Notes under the pieces: generated by a model
Told to the model about the DNA's origin: nothing
Database searches by the model: none
What the model saw: the letters and a program-made list of their open reading frames with translations, nothing else
In this document: positions 7,928-18,447 of the stretch, in pieces
Numbering within the stretch: the stretch's first letter is position 1
How the letters are laid out: each line of letters begins with the position of its first letter
Origin: Hyalangium ruber
GTDB taxonomy: Bacteria > Myxococcota > Myxococcia > Myxococcales > Myxococcaceae
NCBI RefSeq assembly: GCF_034259325.1
Contig: NZ_JAXIVS010000009.1
Span: 124,001 to 188,000, forward strand
DNA length: 64,000 bases
Direction: 5' to 3'
Program-made: the position numbers and the translations under genes

Positions 7928-9847
7928 TTACTCTCCTTCCTCCACGTTGAGCTGGTACGGGTCCTGGAAGTTGGACTCCCGGTTCTTCGAGTCACGCACC
8001 TCCAGCACGTAGACGCCGGGCTCGGCGCTGTAGCGGATCGTCTCCGGCTGATCCCCCTTGGCCCGGTCCGCGGTCTGCACGAGGGCCAGCTTGCCGTCCT
8101 CTCCCACCCGGTGGAGGTACAGTCCCACGTCCACCTTCAGGATGCCCAGCAGCGTGGCCCGGATCGGCGTGCGCACCGGGCGCTCGCTCAGGTCCAGCCG
8201 GTAGTAGTCCACGTCCTTGGCCGGGTACACGGTGCCGCGCACCGCCTTGCCGAAGATGATGTCCATGCCCCGGTCCGCCGTGTTGTTCGGCTCGCGCTCC
8301 TCGCTGCCGTTGTCCGGCACCGCGGTGATGGTGATGCGGTAGGGCAGGTCCGGGTTCTCGAAGTCCTTCACCCACTTGCCGTCGATCTTCCGCGAGGCCC
8401 CCTCCACCCGGAAGTAGCAGGTGTCCTTGCAGGAGACGTTGTTGAGGCGCTCGGGCTCCTTCACCGCGCCGTCATTGGCCTTCAGCGTCACCGTCGGCTG
8501 GGCCCCGTCACCCGCGGGCGGCTCCACCGCCGACAGGATCAGATCCAGCCGCTCCACCCCCGACAGCTCCACCTTGGCCAGCATCGGCTCGCTCGTGCGC
8601 AGCACGTAGTGGTCCACGTCGCTCTTGGGCGCCAGGAAGCCCTCCTTGAAGCCCGAGAGCGGCAGCGGCGTGGCCTTGTACAGCTCGTCGTTGGGCTCCA
8701 GCTCCGCGTTGGCGCCGGCCTCCTCCAGCGAGACGGTGAGCGTGTACGCCGTGGTGGCGTTGTAGGCGCGCTTGGCCTCCTTGCCCGTGCCCACCCAGCT
8801 GCTCTTCACCACCACGTAGACCACGTTGTCGGTGGCGCGCACGCCGATGTTGCGCAGCGCCAGCGGCTCGCCGTCCTTGCCTCGCAGCGAGAACAGCGGG
8901 GCCTCCGCGGCCGAGAGCACCGCCAGCTCCGGCCGCACGCCCTCGATGGCGGACAGCTCGATCTTCAGGGCCAGGCCCGGAGGCTCCACGGGCGGGGGCG
9001 CCGCCAGTCCGGCGTCCGTCGCCTGGGCCACCGCTCCGCCCGTCTCCGGAGGCGTGCTCGGGGAACCCTCGGGAGGGGGCGCGGGCGGCGTGCCCTCCGA
9101 GGAGGGAGGAGTGCCCTCGGGGGCCGGGTTGGTGCCTTCCGCCGGCGGAGGAGTGCCCTCGGGGGGCGGGGGAGGCGTCTCTCCGGTGGGCGCTGGCGTC
9201 GGAGCCGGGGTGGGAGGCGTCGCCTCCGTCGGGACCGGCGCGGTGCCCGGCTCGGGCGCGGGCAGCTCGACGCGGTACCAGTCCTCGTCCCCCGCGTGGC
9301 CGATGTAGGCCGCCACGGTCTGTCCGAGCGCCAGCGGGTGCGCGTCCACGGCCCGGTCATTGGGCTCGCGCTCCTCGCCGTCATTGGGCCGCCGGTAGCT
9401 CAGCGTGAGGGTGTACGCCCCGCCGCTGCCCTTGCGCGCCGAGGCCACGCGCACGAAGCGCTCGCCCTCGACGAAGAGGTTGGGGAAGCGCTCCGGCTTG
9501 CCCTCTCCCTCGCTGTTCACGCTGCCCAGCCGGTTGCGGTCCCGGTCGTACACCTCGAGCACCACGTCCCCGCCCGGAATGCCCGTGACGCTGATGTCCG
9601 CGGCGCGCGCGCTGCCGGGCGCCAGCCGGTACCAGTCCTCGTCCGCCTTGGCCGGGTCCGCCGAGAGGGCGGCGGTCACCACCGCGTCCCGCGCCAACGC
9701 CAGCGCCTGATCCGGCCGCTCGTTGGGCTCCTTCTCGCTCAGGACGTCCGGGCCCGCATCCACCGGCCCCGCATCGGGCGCTTCCTCCTTGCCCTTGGGG
9801 CAGCCGGCCAGCACGGCGCACATGGCAATCCAGCACAGACGTCGCAT
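7928..9847 (-). CDS. Large lipoprotein with PPC-like repeats
   Basis: The protein has about 639 residues; the ATG at 9847 has GAGGGA at correct spacing, better than the ATG 15 nt upstream. The lipobox VLAGC gives a lipidated mature protein. Four repeats share the pattern EPNE/EPND...A..L...V...I...DEDWYR or DVDYYRL, which is the bacterial pre-peptidase C-terminal-like (PPC) beta-sandwich theme. The first and second repeats are separated from the others by a long Pro/Thr/Glu-rich low-complexity linker (about residues 210-280). There is no catalytic domain. PPC domains usually accompany secreted proteases, so this may be a surface-binding lipoprotein. Function unknown. Confidence 0.8.
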   Translation of the reverse strand: MRRLCWIAMCAVLAGCPKGKEEAPDAGPVDAGPDVLSEKEPNERPDQALALARDAVVTAALSADPAKADEDWYRLAPGSARAADISVTGIPGGDVVLEVYDRDRNRLGSVNSEGEGKPERFPNLFVEGERFVRVASARKGSGGAYTLTLSYRRPNDGEEREPNDRAVDAHPLALGQTVAAYIGHAGDEDWYRVELPAPEPGTAPVPTEATPPTPAPTPAPTGETPPPPPEGTPPPAEGTNPAPEGTPPSSEGTPPAPPPEGSPSTPPETGGAVAQATDAGLAAPPPVEPPGLALKIELSAIEGVRPELAVLSAAEAPLFSLRGKDGEPLALRNIGVRATDNVVYVVVKSSWVGTGKEAKRAYNATTAYTLTVSLEEAGANAELEPNDELYKATPLPLSGFKEGFLAPKSDVDHYVLRTSEPMLAKVELSGVERLDLILSAVEPPAGDGAQPTVTLKANDGAVKEPERLNNVSCKDTCYFRVEGASRKIDGKWVKDFENPDLPYRITITAVPDNGSEEREPNNTADRGMDIIFGKAVRGTVYPAKDVDYYRLDLSERPVRTPIRATLLGILKVDVGLYLHRVGEDGKLALVQTADRAKGDQPETIRYSAEPGVYVLEVRDSKNRESNFQDPYQLNVEEGE

Positions 9848-9975
9848 CGCGTTCCCTCGCATCGGCCGCCTACTCTTGTCCCTGGGGGCAGGGTGTCAAG
9901 CATCGCAAACACGGCAGTGCCCGTTTTCATCCGGACCGGGCGTGGACTGGAGCGCGACTTGGCGTCCGATCCAAG

Positions 9976-10833
9976 ATGCGGGGCATGCGACGCCTCCTGG
10001 TTTTGCTCACCCTGCTCCTGTTCGCTTCCGCGCCTCGGGCCTTCGCGGCGCCTCCCTCCGTCGGCTACGCCCAGGCGGCCGACTACCTCGAGAAGGACTC
10101 CCACCCCGAGCGCTACCACCCCGTGAACGCGCTGGACGGGCGCGACACCACCGTGTGGTGCGCCGCCGAGGGGCAGGGCACCAGCCCGCTCACCATCGGC
10201 TTCAAGGGGGTGGCCACCGTGGACGAGGTGCGCCTCTATACGGGCAATGGCTCGGAGCGCACGGCCTTCAAGGCCTACGCCCGCGCCAAGAAGCTCACCC
10301 TGCAGGGCAAGGACAGCGCTCGCAGCTTCACGGTGGAGGACAAGCGGGGCTCGCAGACGGTGCCGCTCAACCCGCCCATCTCCGGCGGCTGGTTCACCCT
10401 GCAGGTGAACGCGACCTTCCCGGGCTCCGAGGCGAGCGCCCCAGTGTGCCTCACGGACATCGTCTTCTACTCGGAGGGCAAGGCGCTCAACGGCACCAAG
10501 CTGGCGCCCAAGCTGAAGTACGACGCGCGCATCGAGCCGCTGCTGGGCACCTGGTTCGGGGGCCTGGAGAAGGCGCCCGACCGGTTCCTCTCCTTCTATG
10601 TGGACGGCACCTACAGCTTCGTCCACGAGCCGTTGGAGGGAGAGGAGCGCACCTCCTTCACCGGGACGTACACTCTCTCCAGCTCACGGCTGAGCCTGGA
10701 TGTGCCGAAGAAGGGCAAGGTGGCGCTGCGCTACGACCGGCAGGAGGCCGAGGGGGCAGCGGACGGACACACGCTCACCCTGGAGGGCGATCTGCCCGAG
10801 GAGTGGAAAGAGCCCTTCCGGAGCCGTCCCTGA
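9976..10833 (+). CDS. Exported discoidin/NADase-type glycan-binding-like protein
   Basis: The protein has 285 residues with a clear Sec signal peptide (LLVLLTLLLFASAPRAFA). The following 140 residues contain YHPVNALDGRDTTVWCAAE, TIGFKG and VRLYTGNG, the pattern of F5/8 type C (discoidin-like) or NADase-type glycan-binding domains, in which a sugar-binding beta-sandwich starts with A-x-x-x-DG-x-x-x-T-x-W. A second beta-rich domain (about 185-285) with GTWFGGLEK and FTGTYTLSSSRLSLD resembles lipocalin-like stress domains. The probable role is extracellular ligand binding. It is divergent from the PPC lipoprotein, with 128 bp between the two starts. Confidence 0.72.
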   Translation: MRGMRRLLVLLTLLLFASAPRAFAAPPSVGYAQAADYLEKDSHPERYHPVNALDGRDTTVWCAAEGQGTSPLTIGFKGVATVDEVRLYTGNGSERTAFKAYARAKKLTLQGKDSARSFTVEDKRGSQTVPLNPPISGGWFTLQVNATFPGSEASAPVCLTDIVFYSEGKALNGTKLAPKLKYDARIEPLLGTWFGGLEKAPDRFLSFYVDGTYSFVHEPLEGEERTSFTGTYTLSSSRLSLDVPKKGKVALRYDRQEAEGAADGHTLTLEGDLPEEWKEPFRSRP

Positions 10834-10855
10834 GCGGGAGGCCCTGGAGAGGCGG

Positions 10856-10877
10856 GGTGGGGCCCGAGCGCCCCACC
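10856..10877. terminator. Hairpin between convergent genes
   Basis: GGTGGGGC/GCCCCACC with a 6-nt loop lies between the stops of the genes ending at 10833 and 10888. There is no U-tract, so its terminator role is tentative. Confidence 0.4.
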
Positions 10878-10887
10878 AGGGGCCGGA

Positions 10888-11277
10888 CTAGCCCGCGGAG
10901 AGCTTCTTCTTCACGCTGAAGGTCTTGAAGAAGGCGACGATTTCCTCGACGGCCACCTTCACATCGGTCGCGTCCGCGAACTCCGACTCCAGGAAGATGC
11001 CACCGCAGGATTCGCAGGTGTCGTACTGGAGCGGGTGGGCACGGTCTCCCCCCATCACCCGGACCAGGTCCACCTGACACTCGGGACATTGGCCGGTGAG
11101 GGCTTCCGCGTCGACCTTCCCGCCCTGACTCTCCAGCCCGGGGAGGTTGTTGTGGAGCAGGACCCGGTTGAGGTCCGCGACGTCGATCCAGAGGCCGCCG
11201 CAATCTCCACACTTCCGCAACGTCAAATCATCCCCTTCGAGATCGGCCATCTCGACGTTGCACGTGGGGCAATTCAT
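10888..11277 (-). CDS. Zinc-ribbon (zf-TFIIB-like) protein
   Basis: The protein has 129 residues starting at the ATG at 11277, immediately followed by MNCPTC. It contains two zinc-ribbon modules: CPTC...CGDCGG (residues 3-27) and CPEC...CESCGG. Each second half is followed by a hydrophobic acidic segment (LWIDVADLN and IFLESEFAD), the zf-TFIIB arrangement found in small bacterial proteins of unknown function. There is no signal peptide, so it is cytoplasmic. It sits downstream of murA on the same strand with about 115 bp between. Confidence 0.8.
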   Translation of the reverse strand: MNCPTCNVEMADLEGDDLTLRKCGDCGGLWIDVADLNRVLLHNNLPGLESQGGKVDAEALTGQCPECQVDLVRVMGGDRAHPLQYDTCESCGGIFLESEFADATDVKVAVEEIVAFFKTFSVKKKLSAG

Positions 11278-11391
11278 GGGGCGGTTCGTTCTCCTGAAAG
11301 GGGGAGGCTTGCTCCCCGTGGATAGGAGAATGATAGGGCGCCCGAAATTTCGGATGCAACCCACGCCGAGCGTTCTGTTGCCAGCGAACCT

Positions 11392-12657
11392 TCAGGCCTT
11401 CATCCGGCGGATGTCCGCCCCCAGGCTCCGCAGCTTGCGTTCGAGGCGCTCGTAGCCCCGATCCAGGTGGTACACGCGGGCCACCTCGGTCTTCCCCTCG
11501 GCCCTCAGGCCCGCCAGGATGAGGGAGGCGCTGGCTCGCAGGTCCGTGGCCATGACGGGCGCTCCGGACAGCTTTTTCACGCCCTTCACCACCGCCGTGG
11601 GGCCCTGGATGGTGATGTCGGCGCCCATGCGGTGCAGCTCCGCCACGTGCATGAAGCGGTTCTCGAAGATGTTCTCCGAGATGACAGAGGTGCCGCTGGC
11701 CACACACATCAGCACCATGAGCTGGGCCTGCATGTCCGTGGGGAAGCCGGGGTGCTCCGTGGTGGTCACGTTCACCGGCTGGATGGCCTTGGGCGCCTTG
11801 CAGCGGATGCCGCCGTTCTCCGTGGTGAGCGTGCAGCCAGCCTCGCGCAGCTTGAGGACCACGGCCTCCATGTTCTCGGGCTGGGCGTGCTTGACGAGCA
11901 CGTCCCCGCCGCTGATGGCCGCGGCCACCAGCAGGGTGCCCGCCTCGATGCGGTCCGGGAGGATGGTGTGCTCCACCGGACGCAGGCTGTCCACCCCGTC
12001 GATGGTGATGATGGAGGTGCCCGCGCCTTCAATCCGGGCCCCCATCTTGTTGAGCACCCGGGCGAGCTCCTCCACCTCGGGCTCGCGGGCGCAGTTCTCC
12101 AGCACGCTGCGGCCCTTGGCCAGCACCGCCGCCATCATCACGTTCTCCGTCCCGGTGACGGTGATGACGTCGAAGTTGACGGTGCCGCCCTTGAGCTGCT
12201 TGGCGCGGGCCTCCACGTAACCCTCGGTGAGGGTGATCTCCGCTCCCAGTGCCTTCAGGCCCTTGAGGTGCTGGTCGATGGGCCGCGCGCCGATGGCACA
12301 GCCGCCCGGCATGGACACGCGGGCCCGGCCATAGCGGGCCACCAGGGGGCCCAGCACCAGCACCGAGGCGCGCATCGTCTTCACCAGCTCGTACGGGGCC
12401 TCGGGGACGATGTTCGCCCCCACGGTCACCTCGCACACGTCCTTGCGGCGCCCGGTGAGCCGCTCGGCGCCGCAGCCCATGGTGCGCAGCACCTTGAGCA
12501 TGGTCGCCACGTCCACCAGGTCCGGCACGTTGCGGTAGGTGCTCGTCCCGTCGGCCAGCAGCGAGGAGGCGAGGATGGGGAGCGCGGCGTTCTTGGCCCC
12601 CGAAGCCTTCACCTCCCCGTGCAGCGCGGGGCCTCCCTTCACGACGATCTTGTCCAT
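11392..12657 (-). CDS. murA: UDP-N-acetylglucosamine 1-carboxyvinyltransferase MurA
   Basis: This 421-residue enzyme catalyses the first committed step of peptidoglycan synthesis, transferring enolpyruvate from PEP to UDP-GlcNAc in the cytoplasm. Visible family features are the Lys-Asn pair at 22-23 (SGAKNAALP), the fosfomycin-targeted catalytic Cys120 in [38 protein letters not shown] and the C-terminal [13 protein letters not shown]. Length matches the family. The start was set at the MDKIVVKGG Met; the reading frame continues upstream but only as antisense noise against prmC. It is ten bases downstream of the prmC stop, so prfA-prmC-murA look like one operon. Confidence 0.96.
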   Translation of the reverse strand: MDKIVVKGGPALHGEVKASGAKNAALPILASSLLADGTSTYRNVPDLVDVATMLKVLRTMGCGAERLTGRRKDVCEVTVGANIVPEAPYELVKTMRASVLVLGPLVARYGRARVSMPGGCAIGARPIDQHLKGLKALGAEITLTEGYVEARAKQLKGGTVNFDVITVTGTENVMMAAVLAKGRSVLENCAREPEVEELARVLNKMGARIEGAGTSIITIDGVDSLRPVEHTILPDRIEAGTLLVAAAISGGDVLVKHAQPENMEAVVLKLREAGCTLTTENGGIRCKAPKAIQPVNVTTTEHPGFPTDMQAQLMVLMCVASGTSVISENIFENRFMHVAELHRMGADITIQGPTAVVKGVKKLSGAPVMATDLRASASLILAGLRAEGKTEVARVYHLDRGYERLERKLRSLGADIRRMKA

Positions 12658-12667
12658 CTGTCCCGTC

Positions 12668-13542
12668 TCACGACTGTGGCCCGTGGGCCGCAGGCTGTGT
12701 CCCAAATGCCAGGCGATCTCGCCGCTCCAGGTCCTTCTCCACGCGCGCGTCCATGAATCCCGCGGCCTGGAGCAGCTCCCGGACGGCCTCTCCCTGGGTC
12801 TCCCCAATCTCCATTGCAAGGAGGCCGCCAGCCTGGAGGCAGCGGCGGGCCCCTTCAATGACGCGGCGGATGAGCGCCAGTCCGTCCGCACCCCCGTCCA
12901 GCGCCAGGTGCGGCTCGCGGCGCACCTCCGCCGACAGCTCCGGAATCTCCCCCGAGGCGATGTAGGGCGGGTTGGAGACCACCAGCGCGAAGCGGGCGTC
13001 GGCGGGCACCGGCTCGAAGAGGTTGCCCTGGAGGATGGAGACGCGGGCGGCCACTCCGAGCGCCTCGGCGTTCTCCCGGGCCAGCGCACAGGCGTCCGGC
13101 GACACGTCCACGGCCAGCACGGAGGCCTGGGGGCGCTCGGCGGCCAGGCTGATGGCGATGCACCCGGAGCCGGTGCACACATCCAGGGCCTGGGAGGGCG
13201 CGTCCTTGGGCAGGGCCCGCAGGGCGGCCTCGACCAGCAACTCCGTCTCGGGGCGGGGGATGAGCACCCGCGCGTCCACCTTGAAGGGGCGGTTGTAGAA
13301 CTCCTTCACGCCCGTCAGGTACTGGGTGGGCTCGCCCGCCATGCGCCGCTCGATGAGGGCGCGGTAGGAGCCCAGCTCCTCCTTGGAGAGCGGTCGGTCC
13401 AGGTCCACGTACAGCCGCACCCGGCTCATCTTCAGCACGTGCGAGAGCAGCACCTCGGCGGTGAGCCGAGGCGCATCCACCTCGCGCTTCTCGAAGTGCT
13501 GGGTCGTCCAGGTGAGGACCTTGCGGATGGTCCAGGTGTCGC

Positions 13543-13546
<4 letters not shown>
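12668..13546 (-). CDS. prmC: Release factor glutamine methyltransferase PrmC
   Basis: The protein has 292 residues. It methylates the Gln of the GGQ motif in release factors using S-adenosylmethionine. The SAM-binding motif I is [15 protein letters not shown] (about 121-135) and the catalytic NPPY is at 192-195. The PrmC N-terminal helical domain is present, with [13 protein letters not shown]. The start overlaps the prfA stop by four bases (ATGA), the classical prfA-prmC coupling of enzyme to substrate. Confidence 0.95.
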
Positions 13547-14640
<1,094 letters not shown>

Positions 14641-14792
14641 CGTCGTTCCAGGGGTATTGCCCCGTTGGCCGGCCGCTGGCAAGGGCGGAGGGCATCAAGA
14701 AATTCCTTGGTGGCACGGGCGGGAGCGTGAAAGAAGGGCGCCCGCTGCCGCTTCTACACTGCGGCTCAACATCTGCACTGGAGTCCTTCTAC

Positions 14793-14918
14793 ATGCCCGC
14801 CCAAAAGGGAAATCGCTCTAAGAAGAAGCTGTCCAACCGCGCCAAGACCAAGAAGGCGGTCCTCAAGCGCCGCCGCGTGCGCGCCAAGCGCGGGCAGAAC
14901 AACAAGCCCCGTCGCTAG
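14793..14918 (+). CDS. 41-residue highly basic protein, unrecognised
   Basis: ATG at 14793, with GGAG about 9 nt upstream, opens a 41-residue product running from MPAQKGNRSKKKLSN to RRVRAKRGQNNKPRR. More than 45 percent of residues are Lys or Arg and there are no acidic residues, so it looks like a ribosome- or nucleic-acid-binding peptide of the kind seen among small ribosomal proteins. I do not recognise the family (it is not bL34, bL35 or bL36). It is divergently placed from prfA, which hints at a translation link. The in-frame upstream extension to 14727 lacks a good initiation site. Confidence 0.65.
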   Translation: MPAQKGNRSKKKLSNRAKTKKAVLKRRRVRAKRGQNNKPRR

Positions 14919-14934
14919 CCATCCCCGGCCGCCT

Positions 14935-14958
14935 CCTCTCCTGTCCGTTCAGGGGAGG
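14935..14958. terminator. Hairpin between convergent genes
   Basis: A 9-bp stem (CCTCTCCTG/CAGGGGAGG, one G-U) with a 6-nt loop spans the stop of the CapA-like gene and follows the small basic gene. There is no U-tract. Confidence 0.4.
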
Positions 14959-16157
14959 GGGCCCGGCGAGCGGTAGGGCTCCAACTCCGGCAGAAGCCGG
15001 GGGAGCTTGGCCGAGCTCTTCACCAGCAGGCGCATCACGTCCTCCGCCTCCGCGCCGGTGACGACGATGGGCTGGAAGGGAAAGTCCGGGTAGCGGTCCG
15101 TTCGCAGCGGGATGATCTCGCTGGAGAGGTAACCCCCCGGGGAGAAGCGCGCCTTGTAGAGCGCGCTGCGCTTGTCCTTCGGGTTCCAGTGGCCCCCGAA
15201 GACGAAGTTGCCCAGCGAGTAGACGGCCGGAGCGCCCTGGTGCAGCTCCATGGCCTGCAGCACGTGCGGGTGGCTGCCGAGCACCCCGCCAGCGCCCGCC
15301 TCGATGGCCGCGCGCGCCAGCCGCACCTGGTACGGCAGCGGCTCGTAGGTGCTCTCGCGGCCCCAGTGGAAGAAGGGCAGCACCACGTCCGCCTGCGCCT
15401 TGGCGGCGAGGATGTCCTCGCGCAGCATGCGCTCCATCACCTCCACGTCCGAGAAGTGGCCCGCCACGCCCGGCGTCGTCTCCGTGGCGTACACCTGGGG
15501 CGGCTCGATGTTGCGGTCTCCGAGGAAGAAGTAGCCCAGGAAGGCGAAGCGCACGCCGCCCACGGTGACGGTGGCGGGCCGGCGCGCCTCGGCCAGGGTG
15601 CGCCCCGCGCCGAAGTAGGGGATGCGCGCCTGCTCCAGCGTCATCAGCGTGTCGATGAGCCCCTGCGCGCCGTAGTCCATCAGGTGGTTGTTGGCCAGGC
15701 TCACCACGTCCACGCCACCGGAGAGCAGGGTGTTCACGAACTCGGGGCGCGCGCGGAAGTTGAAGTTCTTGGGCAGCTTCTCCCCGCGCTCGGTGAAGGG
15801 GCACTCGAGGTTGACGAGGAAGAGGTCCGCGGTGTCCGCCACCGCCTTCACCTCTTTAAAGCCGTGGGCGAACATCTCCTCGCGCGAGCGGCCCTTGCCC
15901 ACCTGCTCGTCGAAGTAGGTCTGGTAGTGCTGGCCCACCGTCACGTCTCCGCCCACCAGCAGGGTGACCGGGCGAGGCGGCTCGCTCACCTGTACGGGGG
16001 GCGGCGGGGGTGTCGGCTGGGTGACAGCGGCCTGCGGCGTAGGTGAGGCGCTCGCGGTGGAGGTGGACGCGCCCTCTACCGGCGAGGGCTCGGAGGAGGG
16101 CACGGGCCTGCGAGCGCAGGCGGCGGCGAGGAGCAGCAAGAGGGCGGCGTGGCGCAT
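14949..16157 (-). CDS. CapA-family (poly-gamma-glutamate synthesis-like) lipoprotein
   Basis: The protein has 402 residues. The signal with AAACA lipobox places the lipidated Cys at 14, followed by a Ser/Pro/Thr linker to about residue 65. The rest is the CapA/PGA_cap metallophosphatase-like domain: LLVGGDVTVG, LFLVNLECPFT, VDVVSLANNHLMDYG, VVLPFFHWGRE, GVLGSHPHVLQ and YSLGNFVFG. These are the family's metal-binding Asp, Asn and His positions. Homologues participate in capsule polymer synthesis or export, but many CapA-domain proteins have no known polymer. No capsule genes are nearby, so the substrate is open. Confidence 0.87.
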   Translation of the reverse strand: MRHAALLLLLAAACARRPVPSSEPSPVEGASTSTASASPTPQAAVTQPTPPPPPVQVSEPPRPVTLLVGGDVTVGQHYQTYFDEQVGKGRSREEMFAHGFKEVKAVADTADLFLVNLECPFTERGEKLPKNFNFRARPEFVNTLLSGGVDVVSLANNHLMDYGAQGLIDTLMTLEQARIPYFGAGRTLAEARRPATVTVGGVRFAFLGYFFLGDRNIEPPQVYATETTPGVAGHFSDVEVMERMLREDILAAKAQADVVLPFFHWGRESTYEPLPYQVRLARAAIEAGAGGVLGSHPHVLQAMELHQGAPAVYSLGNFVFGGHWNPKDKRSALYKARFSPGGYLSSEIIPLRTDRYPDFPFQPIVVTGAEAEDVMRLLVKSSAKLPRLLPELEPYRSPGPLP

Positions 16158-16219
16158 AAGTCTTGGGAAACTCTACCTTGCGCCCTTCAGTTGGCGACGC
16201 GTAGATTGCCCGCGATTTC

Positions 16220-17035
16220 ATGGCCCGCGAAAAGGACAACATCGCGCTCTCCGACGAGCACAACACACGCGGCATCGAGCTGGCGGACCGCGGGTGGTTG
16301 GACGAGGCAATCAAGGAGTTCAAGAAGGCCATCGAGCTGGATCCGAACTCCGCCCACGCCCACGACAACCTGGCCACCGTCTACGCGGAGAAGAAGCTGT
16401 TCCGCGAGGCCCTGGCCGAGTACCTGCTGGCCCTGAAGCTGGAGCCGGAGAGCGCTACCGCCCACTACAACCTCGCTTGCTTCCTCTCCACCCACGCCGC
16501 CGAGATGGCGGTGGAGGAGTACCGGGAGGCCATCGAGCTGGACCCGGAGTACCCGGACGCGCACCTCAACCTGGGTCTCACCTATGCGGACCAGGGGCGG
16601 CTGGAAGAGGCCATGCGCGAGCTTCAGACGGCCATCGAGCTGGATCCGCAGGATCCGTTCCCCCGCCATGAGCTGGCCGCGCTGCAGATGGACGAGGGGG
16701 ACTACCGCTCGGCCATCAACCAGCTGAAGGAAGTGGTGCGGCTGGAGGCGGACAACTTCGAGGCGCAGCTGGACCTGGGCATCTGCTACGCGCAGAAGGG
16801 CTTCTACGCCGAGGCCGAGCGCGCCTACGAGAAGGCCCGGGCGCTCAACGCCGAGGACCTGCTGCTCAACTACAACCTCGCGGCGCTCTACGCGCTGTGG
16901 GGGCGGCCCAAGGATGCCGTCACCTTCCTCCAGAAGGCGCTGGCGGCGGACCGCAACAAGGTGATGGGCTGGCTGTCCACCGACCCCATGTTCGACTCGC
17001 TCAAGGGCGAGGCGGACTTCGAAGCGTTGTTCTAA
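16220..17035 (+). CDS. Tetratricopeptide repeat protein
   Basis: The protein has 271 residues with about seven consecutive TPRs (e.g. AHDNLATVYAEKKLFREAL, AHYNLACFLS, AHLNLGLTYADQGRLEEAM, AQLDLGICYAQKGFYAEAE, LNYNLAALYALWGRPKDAV), starting near residue 10 and continuing almost to the end. There is no signal peptide or membrane segment, so it is a cytoplasmic protein-protein interaction scaffold. The C-terminal tail has DPMFDSLKGEADFEALF, as in many bacterial TPR proteins. The following CorC-like gene starts four bases after its stop, so the pair is probably co-transcribed. Confidence 0.88.
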   Translation: MAREKDNIALSDEHNTRGIELADRGWLDEAIKEFKKAIELDPNSAHAHDNLATVYAEKKLFREALAEYLLALKLEPESATAHYNLACFLSTHAAEMAVEEYREAIELDPEYPDAHLNLGLTYADQGRLEEAMRELQTAIELDPQDPFPRHELAALQMDEGDYRSAINQLKEVVRLEADNFEAQLDLGICYAQKGFYAEAERAYEKARALNAEDLLLNYNLAALYALWGRPKDAVTFLQKALAADRNKVMGWLSTDPMFDSLKGEADFEALF

Positions 17036-17039
17036 CGCG

Positions 17040-18422
17040 ATGGAATGGGTCTTCCTCGGATTGGCGATCCTGCTGGTGTTCGCCAACGGCTTCTTCGTGG
17101 CGACGGAGTTCGCCATCGTGAAGATCCGCGCCACGCGCCTGCAGGCGCTGGCGGACGAGGGGCGCCCCGGCGCGGGCAACGCGCTGAAGATGGTGGAGAA
17201 GCTGGACGCGTACCTCTCCGCCACGCAGTTCGGAATCACGCTGGCTTCGCTGGGGCTGGGCTGGCTGGGTGAGCCGGCGTTCGCGCACCTGCTGGAGCCG
17301 CTGATCGCCCAGGTGGTGCCGGAGGAGGCACGGGCCACGGTGGCGCACAGCGCGTCGGTGGCGGTCGCCTTCGCGATCATCACCTTCCTGCACATCGTCG
17401 TGGGAGAGCTGGCGCCCAAGAGCCTGGCCATCCAGCGCGCGGAGGCCACCACGCTCGCGGTGGCGCTGCCGATGCGCGCCTTCTACGTCGTCTTCTACCC
17501 GGCCATCTGGTTGCTCAACGGCATCGCCCGGCGGCTGCTGCACGCCTTCGGGTTGGAGTCGGCGAGCGAGGCGCACGAGGCGCACAGCGAGGACGAGCTG
17601 CGCGTCATCCTCCACAGCTCCGCGGAGGCGGGTTCCATCACCACCTCTCGGGCGGAGCTGCTCGAGCGGGCGCTGGAGATGGCGCAGAAGACGGCGCGCC
17701 AGGTGATGGTGCCCCGCAACCAGCTGAAGTACCTGGATGTGGAGGAGTCGCTGGAGAAGAACATCCTGGATGCGCGCGCGGCCGGCCACACGTGGCTGCC
17801 GGTGTGCCGAGGGAGCCTGGACGAGGTGGAGGGCGTGGTGAACGCCAAGGACCTGTTCTTCCTGCTGTCGAAAGGGGAGCTGCGGGCCCTGGCGCAGGTG
17901 CAGCGGCCGGTGCTCTTCGTGCCGGAGAACGTGACGCTGGAGCAGCTCCTGGCGGAGTTCCGCCGCCGACGCCGGCAGATGGCGCTGGTGGTGGATGAGC
18001 ACGGCGGCACGTCGGGGCTGGTGAGCATCGCGGACGTGGTGGCCGAGGTGGTGGGCGATGTGGCGGAGCTGGGCCGGCGGATGGACGAGGTGCGCTCGTT
18101 GCCGGGGGGCCGCTTCGAGCTGCCAGGCTCGGCGCAGCTGGACGATCTGGAGGAGCGGCTGGACGTCACCTTCGACCTGAAGGAGGACGAGAAGGGCGAG
18201 GTGACGACGATCGCCGGCTACCTGATGACGAAGCTGGGGCGGGTTCCCGAGAAGGGGGACAACCTCAAGCTCGACATGTGGCGCATCCTCGTGGAGGAGG
18301 TGGATGGGCCCCGGGTGGTGCGGGTGACGGTGGAGCCGCAGAACGCGCCCAAGCCCACGGCGCCGCCGCCCACGGATGGCACCGCGAATGCCTCGGCGCC
18401 GTCGGGACGAGGGACGGGATAG
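17040..18422 (+). CDS. CorC/HlyC (CNNM)-type hemolysin-family membrane protein
   Basis: The protein has 460 residues. Residues 1 to about 190 form a DUF21/CNNM transmembrane domain with three to four helices, including GITLASLGLGWLGEPAF and VVGELAPKSLAIQ, which are conserved in the family. A CBS pair covers about 215-330 (QVMVPRNQLKYLDVEES, then VVDEHGGTSGLVSIADVV). A CorC_HlyC C-terminal domain (about 345-425) contains LPGSAQLDDLEERLDV and TIAGYLMTKLGRVPEKGD. Family members are implicated in Mg/Co efflux; the hemolysin name is historical. It sits in the inner membrane. Confidence 0.93.
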   Translation: MEWVFLGLAILLVFANGFFVATEFAIVKIRATRLQALADEGRPGAGNALKMVEKLDAYLSATQFGITLASLGLGWLGEPAFAHLLEPLIAQVVPEEARATVAHSASVAVAFAIITFLHIVVGELAPKSLAIQRAEATTLAVALPMRAFYVVFYPAIWLLNGIARRLLHAFGLESASEAHEAHSEDELRVILHSSAEAGSITTSRAELLERALEMAQKTARQVMVPRNQLKYLDVEESLEKNILDARAAGHTWLPVCRGSLDEVEGVVNAKDLFFLLSKGELRALAQVQRPVLFVPENVTLEQLLAEFRRRRRQMALVVDEHGGTSGLVSIADVVAEVVGDVAELGRRMDEVRSLPGGRFELPGSAQLDDLEERLDVTFDLKEDEKGEVTTIAGYLMTKLGRVPEKGDNLKLDMWRILVEEVDGPRVVRVTVEPQNAPKPTAPPPTDGTANASAPSGRGTG

Positions 18423-18447
18423 CCCCTCCTGGAGAGACGGGCTCTCC

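Noticed and set aside
8111-10126. A long + strand open frame opposite the PPC lipoprotein
   Set aside because: It is antisense to the real gene with its lipobox and PPC repeats; composition is typical of a shadow frame.
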